DNA of 64,000 nt from Promerops cafer (GCA_013398275.1 VZSE01002369.1:85686-149685), one strand, 5' to 3'; positions 22,655 to 35,114 are shown, numbered from the stretch's first letter. Numbers and translations are program-made. The notes: generated by a model not told the origin, from the sequence alone.

Positions 22655-25160
22655 AATACAGTTTAATAGCACATTGAGAGAGGGAACGTGAACATCTCTG
22701 GGCTCTCTCAGAAACATTTCTGCCTTTGATGCTCTCGAGCTGTGGGTTTGTCTGCCCCCTCCAGGCCCTCTCTCAGGTTTCCTGTGCCTTTGCTGTAGAA
22801 GTGCAGATGTAGGTTAGTTTACTGGGCTTGTCCTGAGCTTTATCTTCAAATGGTGATGAACTCAAGACAGTGAAACAGTCTCACTATCTGCAGCCTTTAC
22901 TTTAGTTCTCCCCCTCTGGAGTTAGGGATGTCTCCAGAGGGGTCAGTGAACAGCCCAGCCTCTCATCCTGCTGTACCTGCTGGATTTGAGTGTCCAAGAC
23001 ACCTTACCTTTTCTTCCAAAAACTCAACTCTGCTCCACAGAACTGCTGGAAGATGTTTCTCCTGCATGCACTTGGGCACTTGCAGGTGCTAATATGATGT
23101 TTCCCTGCTGGGGATGCTGCTTTTTGAACTGTCTTCACCCTTGCTTTTTATTACCTCTATTTATAAGAAAGGAAAAAGAAAAAAACTCTGAAATTTTATA
23201 TTTAAAATGTGCTATTCTCAGCCCCCACTAAATGATCTGCATGTGCTGCTTAGTGCTAATCCAGGTATGCCTAATGCATGGTGCTTCCAGCTTCTTTGTG
23301 ATAAATTGGGAGACAGGAATAAAAAGTGGGAGAAGAATGATGCTATAGATGCAATTATAGACTCTCAGCTGCTGTGTGTGTGTCTGGGAGGAGAGGAAGA
23401 CCCTTTCCTTCTGCTCCCTGTCTACGTGGCACCCCGGCAGATCTGCTCCTGGGAATCCTGGCCTGTGCTCTGCAGATGGAAGTGTTCCCTCCTCCAGTTC
23501 AGATTCCATTTATGGAAAACTCCAGCAGAGCCTGCACATCCCATTTACAGAACAGCTCCTGCCTGACCATGTTGCTTTGCTCCAGTCCTGCAGCCCAACA
23601 TAACCCTAACTGCCTTCTGCAGTGCTAAATAAACCCTGCAGGCTGTATTTGACCCTGGTAAAGCCTGAGGTTGATTTAAAAGTCATTTATTTACAGTAGG
23701 GTTTATATATCAAGTACTGTTGCTGTATAGCAGCAGTAGTAATAATAATAATGATATTAATAATTTGAATTACTAAAACTAGAGATACAAAGTTCCATTA
23801 AATAAGCTAAATCAAATGCTCAGAAGTACAAATTGCAGACTAGAGTACAAGTAATGTTTTAATAACTTCTTTTAAAGGTAATAGGTGTTGGCCTTGTTAC
23901 TGCTAAAGGAATTCATACATATGTGTTTATACAGCTATATACAGACAGTTCCTTGGCTGTTCTATACACACAGTTCCTTGGCTATACTTGCTGTGTAGCA
24001 CATTAATTTCTGTAATCCAGCAGCTCCTCAGATGCCCATGACTATACCCCAGGAATAAAAATCTGTATTTTGGAGCCAGTTTTTAGTTCTCTCACTGTAC
24101 AAAGACATACTCAGTCAAAATTACCTGCTCAGGTTACCTAGTGTCATGAGAACGTGACTGTTAATAAGCAATGCAGAGGGTAAGAGTGGAGCTGAGTCAC
24201 TACATTTTTTAGATTGAAAAAGACCAATTAAACACAAAAAACAACCAACCAACCAGTGCCATCAACCCCTGAGCTGGAGTCCAGTCCTTCTCCTGCTCCG
24301 TAAGCATCTCTGTAGCCAAAGCAGAAAATCCTTGTCAGGAAAAAGCCACAGACACCACCCAGAACACAGAACAGGTGAGAAGACTTGTGATCTTTTCCAG
24401 ACTTAATGACACTGTGATTCTCTGGGTTCTGTGATCACTTTTGAAGATTGGCTTTTGGTCACATCCCCTGTGATAAGTGACTGTGCTGCCAGTTCCAAAT
24501 TCACTCATTACGCACCAAAATGAGCAGTTTCTCTCCAAAACAAGCAGAATTTCTTTGCACAGAAAGCAATGGGTGCAGTGAATAAAGAGGTGAGAGCAGG
24601 CAACTTAACAAGGCTCAGCCTTTTCTTTCCAGGTGAACTCCTTTCCCAATGTTTTGGGACAGGACAGGGGCATTTTACTGCACGATCCCGTGTGGAGAAA
24701 GCAGTGACTGGTTCCCTGGTGCAGTGGCCCCCTGGGTGTAACCCCTTCTCTGGCTGTGGAGCCCTGTGTGTTAAACCAGAACTGTTCCTGGCTGTTGGAG
24801 CCACCCTCGGGCTAGTCACAGCTGTCCTTTGCAGATAACAGCTCTTGCTCTGACCTGGATGTAGTGGGAGACAAGTGTAAGGCAGGGGAGTGGGGTGCAC
24901 CAAGAATGGCTGTTATTTTGGGCTGAAGCAAGCACCAGTATAGGACATCCTGTGGTGATGCTGGTCACAGGATTATTAAACTTTGCCCACAGTATAAACC
25001 CTGTTGCAAAGGGGAGGTGCAGGATTGTGGTGCTATGGATTTCAGTTTGGTGGGCCAGTCCTGTGACATAAAAGCAGTGGGAAATCTAATTCTGACTCTG
25101 TTCTCCAGAACCCATCAGGGTAGTTCGATGGTAAATGGTTTTTTATGTTTAAACTGAGTT

Positions 25161-25314
25161 TCTGGCACAGGTTGCCCAGGGAAGCTGTGGCTGCCTCATC
25201 CCTGGAAGTGTTAAAAGGCCAGGCTGGAGCAATCTGGTGGAAGGGGACCCTGCCTGTGGCAGGGCTTGGAACAAGATGAGCTTTAAGGTCCTTTCCAACC
25301 CGAACCATTCCAAG
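25161..25314 (+). mobile_element. CR1 LINE fragment
   Basis: Short sense copy with 'GATGAGCTTTAAGGTCCTTT' and a small internal deletion after 'GGCCAGGCTGG' relative to neighbouring copies. Confidence 0.86.
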
Positions 25315-25732
25315 TTTCTCTTTTTTTTGGATATTTTACAGAACTGCTTTATACCTGGAAACATTATTTTCTGGACTTACAATGATTTTGTAGCCTGACT
25401 CTTGGAAACAACTACCAGATTATTTTGTTCCATTTCTCCAAGAAGTGTCATGAGAATAAATGCAGTTTTACAGTTGATTTAGGTATTGCATAAAATTAGA
25501 GATTTCAGTGATTCCCTGGACCAGCATATGACTCGCCAGACAAACAGCACATTCTGCTCCTGCAGTGGGAAACCCAGAAGGGGAGGATTGGGAAGATTTG
25601 TTTACTTGAAGAGCAAACAGCTGAACTCTGTAGAAGGAGGTGCCAGCAGGTATCAGAAGTGTCTGGAGTGTCATGAAGTGATTATGGAGGTTCTCTGCTT
25701 CTCAAAGAAAAGTGAGCAAAGTGGGCTCAGTG

Positions 25733-26106
25733 ATAGGCTGGGGGGGCTCAGCCTGGAGAAGAGGAGGCTCAGGGGGGACCTTGTGGCTCTGCACAACTCC
25801 CTGCCAGGAGAGGGCAGCCAGTTGGGGATCGGGCTCTGCTCCCAGGGAACAGGGGCAGGATGAGAGGAAATGGCCTCAGGCTGTGCCAGGGGAGGTTCAG
25901 GTTGGATATTGGGGAAAATTTCTTCCCTGATGGGGTGGTCAGGCCCTGGCACAGACTACCAAGGGCAGTGGTGGACTCAGCATTCCTGGAAACGTTCAAA
26001 ATACGTGTGGATGTGGCACCTGGGGACATGGTTTAGTGGTGAACATGGAAGTGGCTGGGGGAATGGTTGGACTCAAAGATCTTTCCCAGCCTCAGCAATT
26101 CTGTGA
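25733..26106 (+). mobile_element. CR1 LINE fragment
   Basis: Sense copy of the same type as 21710, with 'GGTTTAGTGGTGAACATGGA' and 'GGTTGGACTCAAAGATCTTT' and ending at GCAATTCTGTGAC. Confidence 0.87.
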
Positions 26107-27143
26107 CAGGTTCAAAGCATGAAGCCTGTTGCCTGCCTCTCCCTTTTCTGCTCGTCCAGTTGGGTTGGAATTCACAGGTAGCTGTGCAGCCCCATGTTCT
26201 TGCATCACTTGGCCCAGCACAGGAGAGGGTCACAGCAAGGGCTGTGCCACTGTTGAGACCCCATTCTCAAAGGCTCATACCACAGTTGCCATCTTAAACT
26301 GTTGCTAGCCCTGAGGCCAGCTGGGAAGAAAAGCTCCTCCATGTGACTGAATCCTCCCACCCTCCGGATCAGTGGCCAAGGTGCCTGCTGGGAATGGTCC
26401 CCAGAAGTGCCCAGTGGTACCCGGAGGAGCCTTGGTTGGCCAAGGACAAGATGGTGGCAGAGACCTTCTCCCTGCTCGGTGATCACAGGGTTGTGTGCTG
26501 GGGCAGGGGGGGTCCCTGGCTGTGATTAATATAGCAGATGTAGGCAGGGAGGCTCTGGGGGAAAGTCACAGTGCCGAGAGCATCCTGGTGCTGTGTGGGC
26601 CCAGTTTGTGTTTTCTGCCCCAGCTGAGCCCTGTGTTGCTGGACGTGGTAACATGTGGTAAACCTGGTATGAAAAATGACAGCTAGGACTTTCAAGAGAT
26701 AATTTTGGGATAATTTGTTCCAAAAATACCAACTACCCTCGTTCTTCAAGTTGTATTAGAATTCTGGTCTCCCAAGAGGGCTTCTCCTCCTCTGCACTCA
26801 GGGAATGGTGCTGTGGGCCCACATCACCACTGAGCATCACTGCAGCTCTGGCTTTAACTCCCAGATTTGTTTCCCATTTTTGTCTGCTGCAGGTTGGAAC
26901 GTTGCAGTGCTGCTGGCATTTCTTTTACCAGCATCATGTTCTGTAGGTGAAGATTTTCAACACAGATAAAAAGGGTGTATGTATTTTCCTCTCAAATATT
27001 TAGCTCAGGGTTTCATCCTGTTTCTGATATATCATTTTCATGCATATGAGTTCTCTTGTCTAACTAATTTTAAAAATACAGTACAAACACAGGCGTCGTC
27101 ACCAAAGGAAGGGAGAGGACAGACATCTGAATGGAAAAGGAAG

Positions 27144-27343
27144 TAGCAGAATCTGCTAAGCTGGAAGAGACCCACAAGGACCATCCAGTCCAACCCCTGG
27201 CCCTGCCCAGACACCCCAACAACCCCACCCTGGGCATCCCTGGCAGCGCTGCCCAAACACTCCTGGAGCTCTGGCAGCCTCGGGGCTGTGCCCATTCCCT
27301 GGGGAGCCTGGGCAGTGCCAGCACCCTCTGGGGGAAGAACCTG
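27144..27343 (-). mobile_element. CR1 LINE fragment
   Basis: Antisense copy of the same subfamily as 7729. The two share 'CACTCCTGGAGCTCTGGCAG' and 'GGGGAGCCTGGGCAGTGCCA' exactly. Confidence 0.86.
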
Positions 27344-28921
27344 ACCAACTTTTAGGTGAAGGTGTATGAGTAGTGATCACAGCCAAGACCACAGGTCTAA
27401 CTACGGGAATACACTCTTTCATATAAACATGGGAAAGACATAATACTATTGTATAGTTGTGCTGCTATAGTCCAAGGTGAGAAGAAACTTGAAGGTGATT
27501 TTGCCCAGAAATAGGCCAGAGCATGAAGTCAGCATTCGGACAGCCTCGGGGGATTGTGTGCATTGGTTGTGGAAATGCTCATGGAAGATGATTTTTGTGT
27601 ATGTCTTTCTGAAAGCTGTATTCCTCAGTAAAGTACACTGCACCACAGCTAAAGCATGGACCAGCCTGGTACTGACTGAGGAATCTCCTGAACAGACAGG
27701 AACAGTCAGATCTAAACAATGACCTTGAACGTGACAGAGCCAAGGCTGTGAGGAATAGCAGCACTGTGAAGGAGAGTCATGTTTCATACTTCCACTGGGA
27801 CTACCTGAAAGTAAACTGTACAAACCAGCAGGAAGAAACTCCTAAATCAGGCATTTGTTGGAATAATACTGAAACCTGGCGTGTTTTGCCATATTGCATC
27901 TCTTGCTGCTCTCTGAGTCCTGGCTAATCAAGCCTCCCCTCCTCTCTAAAATGAGTTACTGTCCACCAAGCTGTGTTAGTCAGTGTGTGTGAGATCTACA
28001 CCGGGTCACTAAATAACTAGTATGGAATGGCTCAGGGTGTATTTTGGATTTGGGCTGTGAGTTCTGTACCAAAATGTTGATTTTGGAGCTTTCCTGCCCC
28101 TCCTCAGCAGAAACGTGACTGTGGAGGGATATGAGAGTGGTTTATTTGGGACTGGATGGGAGGGGAAGCCAAACACTGCCATTCAGAGCTGTGTAGCTCC
28201 GCCTTGGTGATTAAGCTGGGCTTTGTCAGCGCTGGAGCTGGGGTTGGGACACTCGGGTGCACCACCGGCCAGTTCGCCCAGTTTCACTTACAGTGTTTTG
28301 AAACTCCAGAAACTGAGACTGGTGTGAAAGGATCACCCTGTGTGCCGAGTCTATAAATATGCATCTAAAGCATCTGAATTACCTTGTTACAGCAGAGTTG
28401 GGCTCCAGGCACAGGGAGAGGTGTATGATGAGTGCAACAGATGGAAGCTGGAAAGATCAAGGTCCTGCCCCAGCCTCCTGCAGCAGCGGGGTGCCTGTCA
28501 CTGCCTTCTTGTGTGTCTGGACTTCATTTCCTTACCTTGAAAGGGGAATGCAGAGATATTACCAGACAGAATTAGACCTCTCCAAACCCCTTTTCCCCTC
28601 TCTTGCAGTTAGTGGGTGATTAGTCCCCTCCTTCCTTGTGAAGAAGGATGGAGAAACCTGATCTCACTGTGACTTTCTTAGAGCATGAAAATCTGGCAGC
28701 CCCATCTCCTGCTCTCCCTGGTTACACAGTGATGCTGCTTTGCCCCTGGAAAGTGAAGATGCTGGATGGCAGGAGGAATTACTATTCCAAGCCCCTTCCC
28801 CAGCTCTGTGCCAATTAAATTACTCAGGTGCCAGGCAGGGTGCAAAAAGGGGCAAGATTTCAGAGCAACGCAGAGTGGGCTAATACACTTAAAATATTTT
28901 TATATAGATACTATTCTGCAC

Positions 28922-29043
28922 TTCACAGAATAGTTTGAATTGGAAGAGACCTTAAAGCTCATCTCACTCCACTCCACTGCCATGAACAGGGACACCTTGC
29001 ACTATCCCAGGTTGTTCCAAGCCCTGTCCAACCTGGCCTTGGT
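28922..29043 (-). mobile_element. CR1 LINE fragment
   Basis: Short antisense 3' end with 'GAGACCTTAAAGCTCATCTC' and 'CCTGTCCAACCTGGCCTTGG'. About 80 bases further on lies an oppositely oriented CR1 tail. Confidence 0.84.
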
Positions 29044-29121
29044 TGGAAATGTTTGATATTAAGCAGATGTGAAGCTGGAGCAGGACACACACTGCTGATG
29101 CAGTGGCAGGACAGGCACCTG

Positions 29122-29217
29122 CTCTAAGTGACCCTGACTTGACAGGGGGGGGTTGGACTGGATGATCTCCAGAGGTGCCTTCCAACTCCAATTCTATGAT
29201 TCTCTGTGGTTCTGTGA
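29122..29217 (+). mobile_element. CR1 LINE tail
   Basis: Very short sense copy with 'TTGGACTGGATGATCTCCAG', 'TGCCTTCCAACTCCAATTC' and the octamer tail TATGATTCTCTGTGGTTCTG. Confidence 0.82.
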
Positions 29218-29799
29218 GCTTGTTTGAGGCATTTTTCAAATGAACACCCCATGGGCCTATTTTATTGGGACACAAGGGACACACACTCACCTTTGCAGGG
29301 AGCCGTCTTGCCACTTCCAGTGAGCTTGTGTGGCAGCAGAGCTTGGCAGAGAGCTGGGAGTTTGGGAGAGGTACATGCTCTCCACACCCTCTGTCCTTTC
29401 ATCCGAGCTCCTCTCCCTCCTCCTTGGTTCCAAACGCTCCCTTGAACCAGTGTACATTACACAAGCTCTGTGCTGCCCTTCCACAGCTCAAACAGGCTTC
29501 TGAGCAAACAACAAGAATCTTGTTATGCTGCCCAAGTGTGTCCTCCCTTTCATGGCATGAGCTGCTCCATGGCCTTTAAATCATCTCCCTTTGTCGCAGC
29601 CACACGCATCTTCTGGAATTTAGCCTCTGCAAAGTGCCTTCAGCTCGCCTCCAACATCCCACTCGCAGCCCACCAGGCTTCAGAAGCTTGGGAGGGATTT
29701 TCTCTTCTCCCCCTTTCCATTTTTTTCTTTTTTTTTCCTGCCCAAATCCCAAGACCAATCCCAAACCCAATTTGGCAGCCCAAATCCCAAGCTGAAAGT

Positions 29800-30582
29800 G
29801 AATCGCTGCTGCTGGCTGCCCTCCAGCATTCCTCTTGGAGCGAGTCAGGATCTGGAATGTCAGAATGTCAGAAGGCAGCAGGCGAGAGGGACGGGAGAAG
29901 CCTGCGCGTGGGTAAGGGCGCCGGAGGGGGGAGGAGGAGGAAGAGGTGGAGGAGGAGGATGGAACAAAACCCAACTTCAGCTGGACTGCCCCTTTCCAAA
30001 CCAGCGTTTGTTCCTGCTTTACGCTTTTGTGTTTCACTTAAAACGTGCAGCTCCGTGCAGCAGGGGCAGAGCTCGCGGCCGCGCTCTGGAGTAAATCAGG
30101 GTTTGCTTTTCCTTTCCTTTTTTTAGCTTTTTTTGGCAAAAGCTTCGTGTCTAGATAAACCCAGCCAGTTTGCAGCTCTCTCCTTGAGCCGGGAGTTTCT
30201 GCCGCCTGCAGTTCTGGGGAGAGGTTGGTCCCTCTGGGCCTGTGGCACGCTCTGGACGAGGAGAAATGTCCTTTTGTGGAGGAGTCGGGACGGGGCCCAG
30301 GCAGTGAGGCTGGCACAGAGCAGCACCCAGCACTGGAGCACAGCGAGTCCTCGATACCTTCTCTGCTTCTGCTCGGACAAGGAACATTGTGGAGGCTCAG
30401 CTCTTCCTGCAGCAGATTAATGCCTAAAATTATACACCCTAAACAGGAGGGTTTAATTACCAGAGCTGTGAATAGTTTAATTAGTTTGTTCTGACCTTGG
30501 AAGAAGGACCTGCCCAGCACCGTAGAGCGACAGGAGAGCAAGACTGGTGTTGCTTCTCACAGACACGCAGCCCGCCAAGGCC
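29800..30582 (+). promoter_or_regulatory. PPP1R12B: Candidate internal promoter and 5'UTR for M20
   Basis: This segment precedes the M20 start codon and is CpG-rich at about 29880-30300. Candidate sites seen by eye are an MCAT element CATTCCT (29827-29833), an NKX2-5-like CACTTAA near 30035, AGATAA (30153-30158, GATA type) and a CArG-like CCTTTTGTGG (30270-30279, one base off consensus). An ATTATAC TATA-like string lies near 30429. The pairing of a good donor (G|GTAAGG at 29911/29912) with an acceptor-like CTTCTCACAG (30553-30562) suggests a 651-bp intron in the 5'UTR. All of this is inference from position and short motifs; no transcription start can be fixed. Confidence 0.4.
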
Positions 30583-30684
30583 ATGTCGTCCCTGTACACC
30601 AGGAGTAAGGAATATACTCGCAGCAGGAAGGCTCAGTCAGACTCTCCCCCGTCCTCTCCTTCCCCGATCGCAAAGACACTCAGA
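30583..30684 (+). CDS. PPP1R12B: Alternative first exon of M20/M21 small subunit
   Basis: The 34 codons from ATG (context GGCCATGT) to donor AGA|GTAAGC encode MSSLYTRSKEYTRSRKAQ, then SDSPPSSPSPIAKTLR, ending in phase 0. This matches the N-terminus of the heart M21/smooth-muscle M20 small subunit of myosin phosphatase, known to be made from an internal promoter of PPP1R12B. It joins the 45262 microexon to give KTLR-HERLSR. The full small subunit would be 187 or 203 residues depending on the last exon. It lacks ankyrin repeats, the PP1-binding motif and both inhibitory Thr sites. Its role is incompletely understood; the heart form is reported to raise calcium sensitivity of contraction. Three Ser-Pro dipeptides in the second half are possible proline-directed kinase sites. 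Confidence 0.94.
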
Positions 30685-31971
30685 GTAAGCAGCTTTTTCC
30701 TTTCTGTATTACCCTGCTCAGCACATGCTCTGAGCAGAGCCCGGTGCTGGCGGTTTGTTGTCTGACCCTTGGAGACCTGTGGCTGTGGTTTCCTTTGCAA
30801 AGAGGATGGTTTAAATGAAACTTGGGATGGTGCCTCTGCAGCAACAGGTTTTAAGCAGCTGCCGGAGTCCCTGCACTGGGATTAGCTGTGTTAGTGGTGT
30901 AGGGAACTGCTGGGATGGTACTTTCCCCCTGTCCTGGAATATGGCTCTCCTGGCAGGCTGTTGCTGGATGAAAACCTCCCTGGTGAAAACAAGGCAGAAC
31001 CTGACCAGCTTGTTAAACTGCACTTTTTCCATAAACACTTCGATATTGCTGGTGAAACGAGGTTTACGTTCAACTTTCACCCCTGGGGCTGAGCTGGTCT
31101 GTGCTGTTGTTTAGTAATTTCAACACCACAAAGAAATTGAAGAAGACCACCTGTAGCAGGAGGCAAGTCAGGGTAGTTACCTGTACTCCCCAAACCAGAG
31201 CTGGTATCCTCCTCTCCCCAGGTGTTGGAAAGTTGGGAATGCTTCCCAGCAGTACTGCTGATAGCTCCAGAGCCATGGGAGAAGCTGTCACAAACCCTCT
31301 GGGTCCATATTGTTGTACAGGCAGCCTCCTTACCATCAAGAAATATTATCATGCTGGAGTCAAAGCCTGGAGGAATTAGTTTTTAACAGCCAGGCTAATT
31401 TTAGATGGGAGCATTAAATTAATTCCAGCACTGGTATTTGCTCAAATCAGATATGCATTGCCTGCTCTGTTGGAAGGGACAGATCTTGGTCTGGAAAAAG
31501 TATTGCCCAAAATATTTGAGTTTTAACCCACTGCTGTGGCATTAATGGACACAATTCCTGACCTAGGGAACTTCAGCCTCAAGGCTTCTGTGGCTGTTAA
31601 CTGTAATCAGGAGCAGGTGGTTTCTTCCTTCTGCAGCTGGAGTGTCTTTGAGATGGTTCAGATAATCTAAAACCATCCCCCATGGGCTTGGATGGGCTTC
31701 CCTCATCAGTTTAACCACTGTGCTTACCATTCCTCCCTAAAGGGCCACTTACCATTCCTCCCTGAAGTATTTGTCACCAGCCTGGTAACAGGTGGGAAAC
31801 CATTCCAGCGTGCTGGAAATGGTTTCATTTCTTTCAAACCCCAAGTTTTTAAGATCAGGCATGTTCAGACAGACTCATTTCTCCCTCTTCTGCATCTGGG
31901 CATACGAGTGAGTGACAAACATCTCACAAGAGCCCTGAGCCGTGCCAGGAGCAGACTGGCAGGTGGGACTG

Positions 31972-32165
31972 GTTTCTCTGTCCAGAGCCATGGGGGGACT
32001 GCAGACTCCTGGGGGTCCATGGGCGTTGGAGAAGGTGGTGGGAACTCTCAGGTGGGTAGAGGTGGTGCTCGTTTCTGTGTCCATCACTGCAGTGAGATTC
32101 GCAGGCTCCTGGGGAGCTGTGGGTATTGGACAAGGAGGTGGGAGTTCTCAGGTAGTTACAGAAAG
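31972..32165. repeat. Degenerate ~99-bp tandem duplication
   Basis: Two diverged copies start at 31972 (GTTTCTCTGTCCA) and 32071 (GTTTCTGTGTCCA). They share CTCCTGGGG-, TTGGA-AAGG-GGTGGGA and -TCTCAGGT- landmarks in the same order. No more than two clear units are seen. Confidence 0.6.
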
Positions 32166-33419
32166 CTGCCAGGTGGGGATGAGAGGGCCTGGAGAAGAGC
32201 TTCTTGTGGCAGTGAGGTTTTGATGAAAACCAGCACGTGAGCATGGAAATCCTTGCAGTGGTAAGGCAGTGCCAGCCGTGACTCCACAGCGCCTGTAGGG
32301 GAAATCCAGGTGGGGAATGCAGCAGCACTGACTCAGTCAGTGTAGGAAACAGCCCTGGTGCTATCTGGGTTATGGAAATAGCCCATGCCTTAAAAGGCTA
32401 ATTAGGGAAGGATTGACTTGAGGCTAAAATAAGGATCTGAGTTAATTCTTTCTCCAAGACAATGTAATTTTTCCACGAGCAAGAGAAATAAGGGAGTTTG
32501 GTTTACTCTGGGTTTGTCCCTTGTGTTTATTCCTCCCCACCCACTCCCCTGTGCCCACAGTAACAGGCCTGTGCCACAAGGAGCCACCACCCTTCATAAA
32601 CCAGGTAGGAATGTGGTATCTTGGTTGATCTTTCTGTCCAGTCCATTGATACCAGCAGAGCTGTGGGCTCTGAACATTCCCAGCTGAGCAGGGGTGTGAG
32701 CACACACACGAGCAGGCAGGAGCCTCACACATGGTGCAGACAGGGAGAAAACTCTTAGAGAGCCAGGCAGAGCAAAGGAGGTTTGACTTATCGAGGCATC
32801 GGTGCCAAACAGCTACGTTAAATGTCATTTGCCAAGCAGGTTCCCGTGGCATCCCCTCTGCACTTGCACTGCTGCTTGGAATGCTGCTCCTTAGGACTTA
32901 GGATAATATTGCCTGGGGTTTTTCTTGCTTTGGTTGATGGGAAGTCCCCAAATGCACAGCTAAGGAAGGGGGGCACTTCGCAGTGAACTCTTGCAGTCCA
33001 TAAGAGAGGGAATATCCCTGCACAGGAGCTTATGGTGACAGTGGGATGTTGGTCCCTGTGCCAGGTCAGCACTGTCCCATAGCCCTAGGACCTCCACAAA
33101 CTAAAATACTCAAATCCTGTTAAATCCCCCAGGGTAAATGTTGCTTTAATGAGGATGTTCCTCAAAAGAGGAAACTCAAACCCCTTTGAAATCAATTCAG
33201 ATTGTCCCATTATTTGGCACAAGCTTCAAGTGTTTGGCAGTGGGTACCTTGTCATCATGTTTTGCACCACAGTGATTTAGTTTGAGGTTTCTCCTCCTGA
33301 AAAAAAATAATATTCACTTCCAAGAATGTAATAGGCATCCAGTGGCGTGAAACCTGTTGTGTGCATTTAAGCAAATAAGTGACAGGATTGGAAGGATGAG
33401 AGTGAAGTCAAGGACTCAA

Positions 33420-33439
33420 TTTTTTTTTTTTTTTTTTTT
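33420..33439. repeat. Poly(T) run, 20 bases
   Basis: A homopolymer of twenty T. On the minus strand it reads as poly(A) preceded by AGGAAT. I could not recognise a processed pseudogene or SINE body next to it, so it is listed only as a simple repeat. Confidence 0.7.
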
Positions 33440-33802
33440 ATTCCTATTACTGCTGGGCCAGTCATTTTTTCATAGGAAGTACCATGTAGTTTGTGTTTAG
33501 GCTTATTCATCTGTTTGTGGTGCTAATTTGTAACCCTTGTCCTTCTCCACGGGCTATTGGTTAGGTGGGAAAACAAAGGTTAAGGAGAATGCACACTCCT
33601 AACTTACTGCAGAGGTTCCAATTGCAGCTTTTTAGTTGTTTCCCACCTCTTTGTCAAACCTTCCCCTTTTTTATAAAATGCTCCTTCTTGATTTGTTAGC
33701 TGATATTTTTTGCTGTAAAAAAGACCATCAAAACTTAACATTGCCATCGATGTGTGTGGGCTGCTGGTTCAGTAGTGGCTGCATCTGTGTGGCTGCCATC
33801 AC

Positions 33803-34506
33803 TTAGAATCCCAGAATGGTTTGGGTTGGAAGAAATCTTAAAGCCCATCTCATCCCATGGGCAGGGACACCTTCCATTACCCCAGGCTGCTCCAAGCCCC
33901 ATCCAGCCTGGCCTTTGACACTTTGAGGGATCCAGGGGCAGCCACAGCTTCTCTGGGCACCCTGTGCCAGGGCCTCCCCACCCTCACAGCCAAGAATTCC
34001 TTCCCAATATCCCATCTAACCCTGCTCTCTGGCAATGGGAAGCCATTCCCTCTTGTTCTGTCACTCCAGGCCCTTGTCCAAAGTCCTTCTCCAGCTCTCT
34101 TGGAGCCCCTTTAGGCACTGGAAGGCGCTCTGAGGACTCCCTGGATCCTTCTCCAGGCTGGACATCCCAATCTCTCCCAGCCTGGCTCCAGAGCAGAGGG
34201 GCTCCAGGCCTTGGAGCAGCTCCGTGGCCTCCCCTGGGCTCGCTCCAGCAGCTCCACGTCCTTCCCGTGCTGGAACCCCAGGGCTGGAGGCAGCTCTGCA
34301 GGTGGGGGCTCACCTGAGCGGGGCACAGGGGCAGAATCCCCCCCTGCCCTGCTGCCCAGGCTGGGGGATCAGCCCAGCACACGGTGCGGGGTCCTGGGCT
34401 GCCAGAGCTCATGGCTGGGGCACGTTGAGCTTCTCATCCACCAACACCCCCATGTCCTTCTCCCCAGGGCTGCTCTCTGTCCCTTCTCTGCCCAGTCCGG
34501 CTCTGA
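33803..34506 (-). mobile_element. CR1 LINE, longest copy in window (~700 bp)
   Basis: Antisense copy extending well 5' of the others. It has the common 3' block, then 'CCTTGTCCAAAGTCC', 'CTCCAGGCCTTGGAGCAGCT', 'CCACGTCCTTCCCGTGCTGG' and a distal 'TTCTCATCCACCAACACCCC' segment. The part at 34190-34335 is nearly identical to 42639-42780. No part of the reverse-transcriptase region is reached. Confidence 0.9.
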
Positions 34507-35114
34507 AGTAGCTGCTTGATGGTTGTTACTCGCTCCTCAGGAGATTCTGTATAATTCTCCTTGTTCTGTCCATGCTCACACTTTCACTGCAAGGCTCTTC
34601 CCTCGGATGTTGGACTGCTCCCTCATTAAGCCACCTTCAGAGTACATAACCTGAGCTGTCCAGCTGAATTTGTATCAGGAAGAGCTCAGCAATAAAGCTC
34701 TGTGTGTACGCAGTGGTCTGCACTGATGTATTTTATTCTGCCTTTCAGTGGAGCATCTGAAGGAGCCGTGCTGGGTGAAATACGAGATGCAGGAGCATCA
34801 CCTTTTATGGGCCATATGTTTTCACCAAGTCACTTGATAGTAATACTTGAGTATAAAACAGCCATTCCCAAATCACCATCTTTGTTAATGAGCCCCCACA
34901 CGGAGCCTGTGGTGCTCTGAGCAGGGCTCTGAGCACTGATTACCATGGCAGCAAATGCACCAAGGCTGGCTACGGTCATGTGCACATGTACCTGGGGAAA
35001 GCAAAGTGAATCTTGCAGCAAAAAGAAAAGCTAATGCACAAAAATATGAGTGGCTGAGCTGCAGGTGCTCAGCATGCAAATCACACTGACAGGGTTGGTG
35101 TTAATGTTTAAGTG

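Larger units (their letters stand above)
13554..29799 (+). other. PPP1R12B: 31.7 kb intron, first half
   Basis: Non-coding as far as I can see. It holds CR1 fragments at 16474, 19637, 20650, 21710, 22490, 25161, 25733, 27144, 28922 and 29122, and a weak possible CR1 tail near 24380-24432. There is a small 26-bp tandem repeat at 23945-23985 (CAGTTCCTTGGCT twice) and an AATAAT-rich patch near 23730. The remaining sequence is unique and AT-rich, with no splice-bounded MYPT-like frame. Confidence 0.8.

Noticed and set aside
24380..24432. Possible CR1 tail (ATCTTTTCCAGACTTAATGA, then TGATTCTCTGGGTTCTGTGA)
   Set aside because: Resembles the CR1 terminal block but is too short and diverged to list as an element with confidence.
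29470..30126. 218-codon open frame just upstream of the M20 exon
   Set aside because: Lies across the CpG-rich candidate promoter, has a low-complexity composition (Phe, Arg/Gly runs) and is out of step with the M20 exon. Likely chance in GC-rich DNA.
33420..33439. Poly(T) as the tail of a processed pseudogene on the minus strand
   Set aside because: The sequence to the right shows no gene-like body and no target-site duplication was found by eye.
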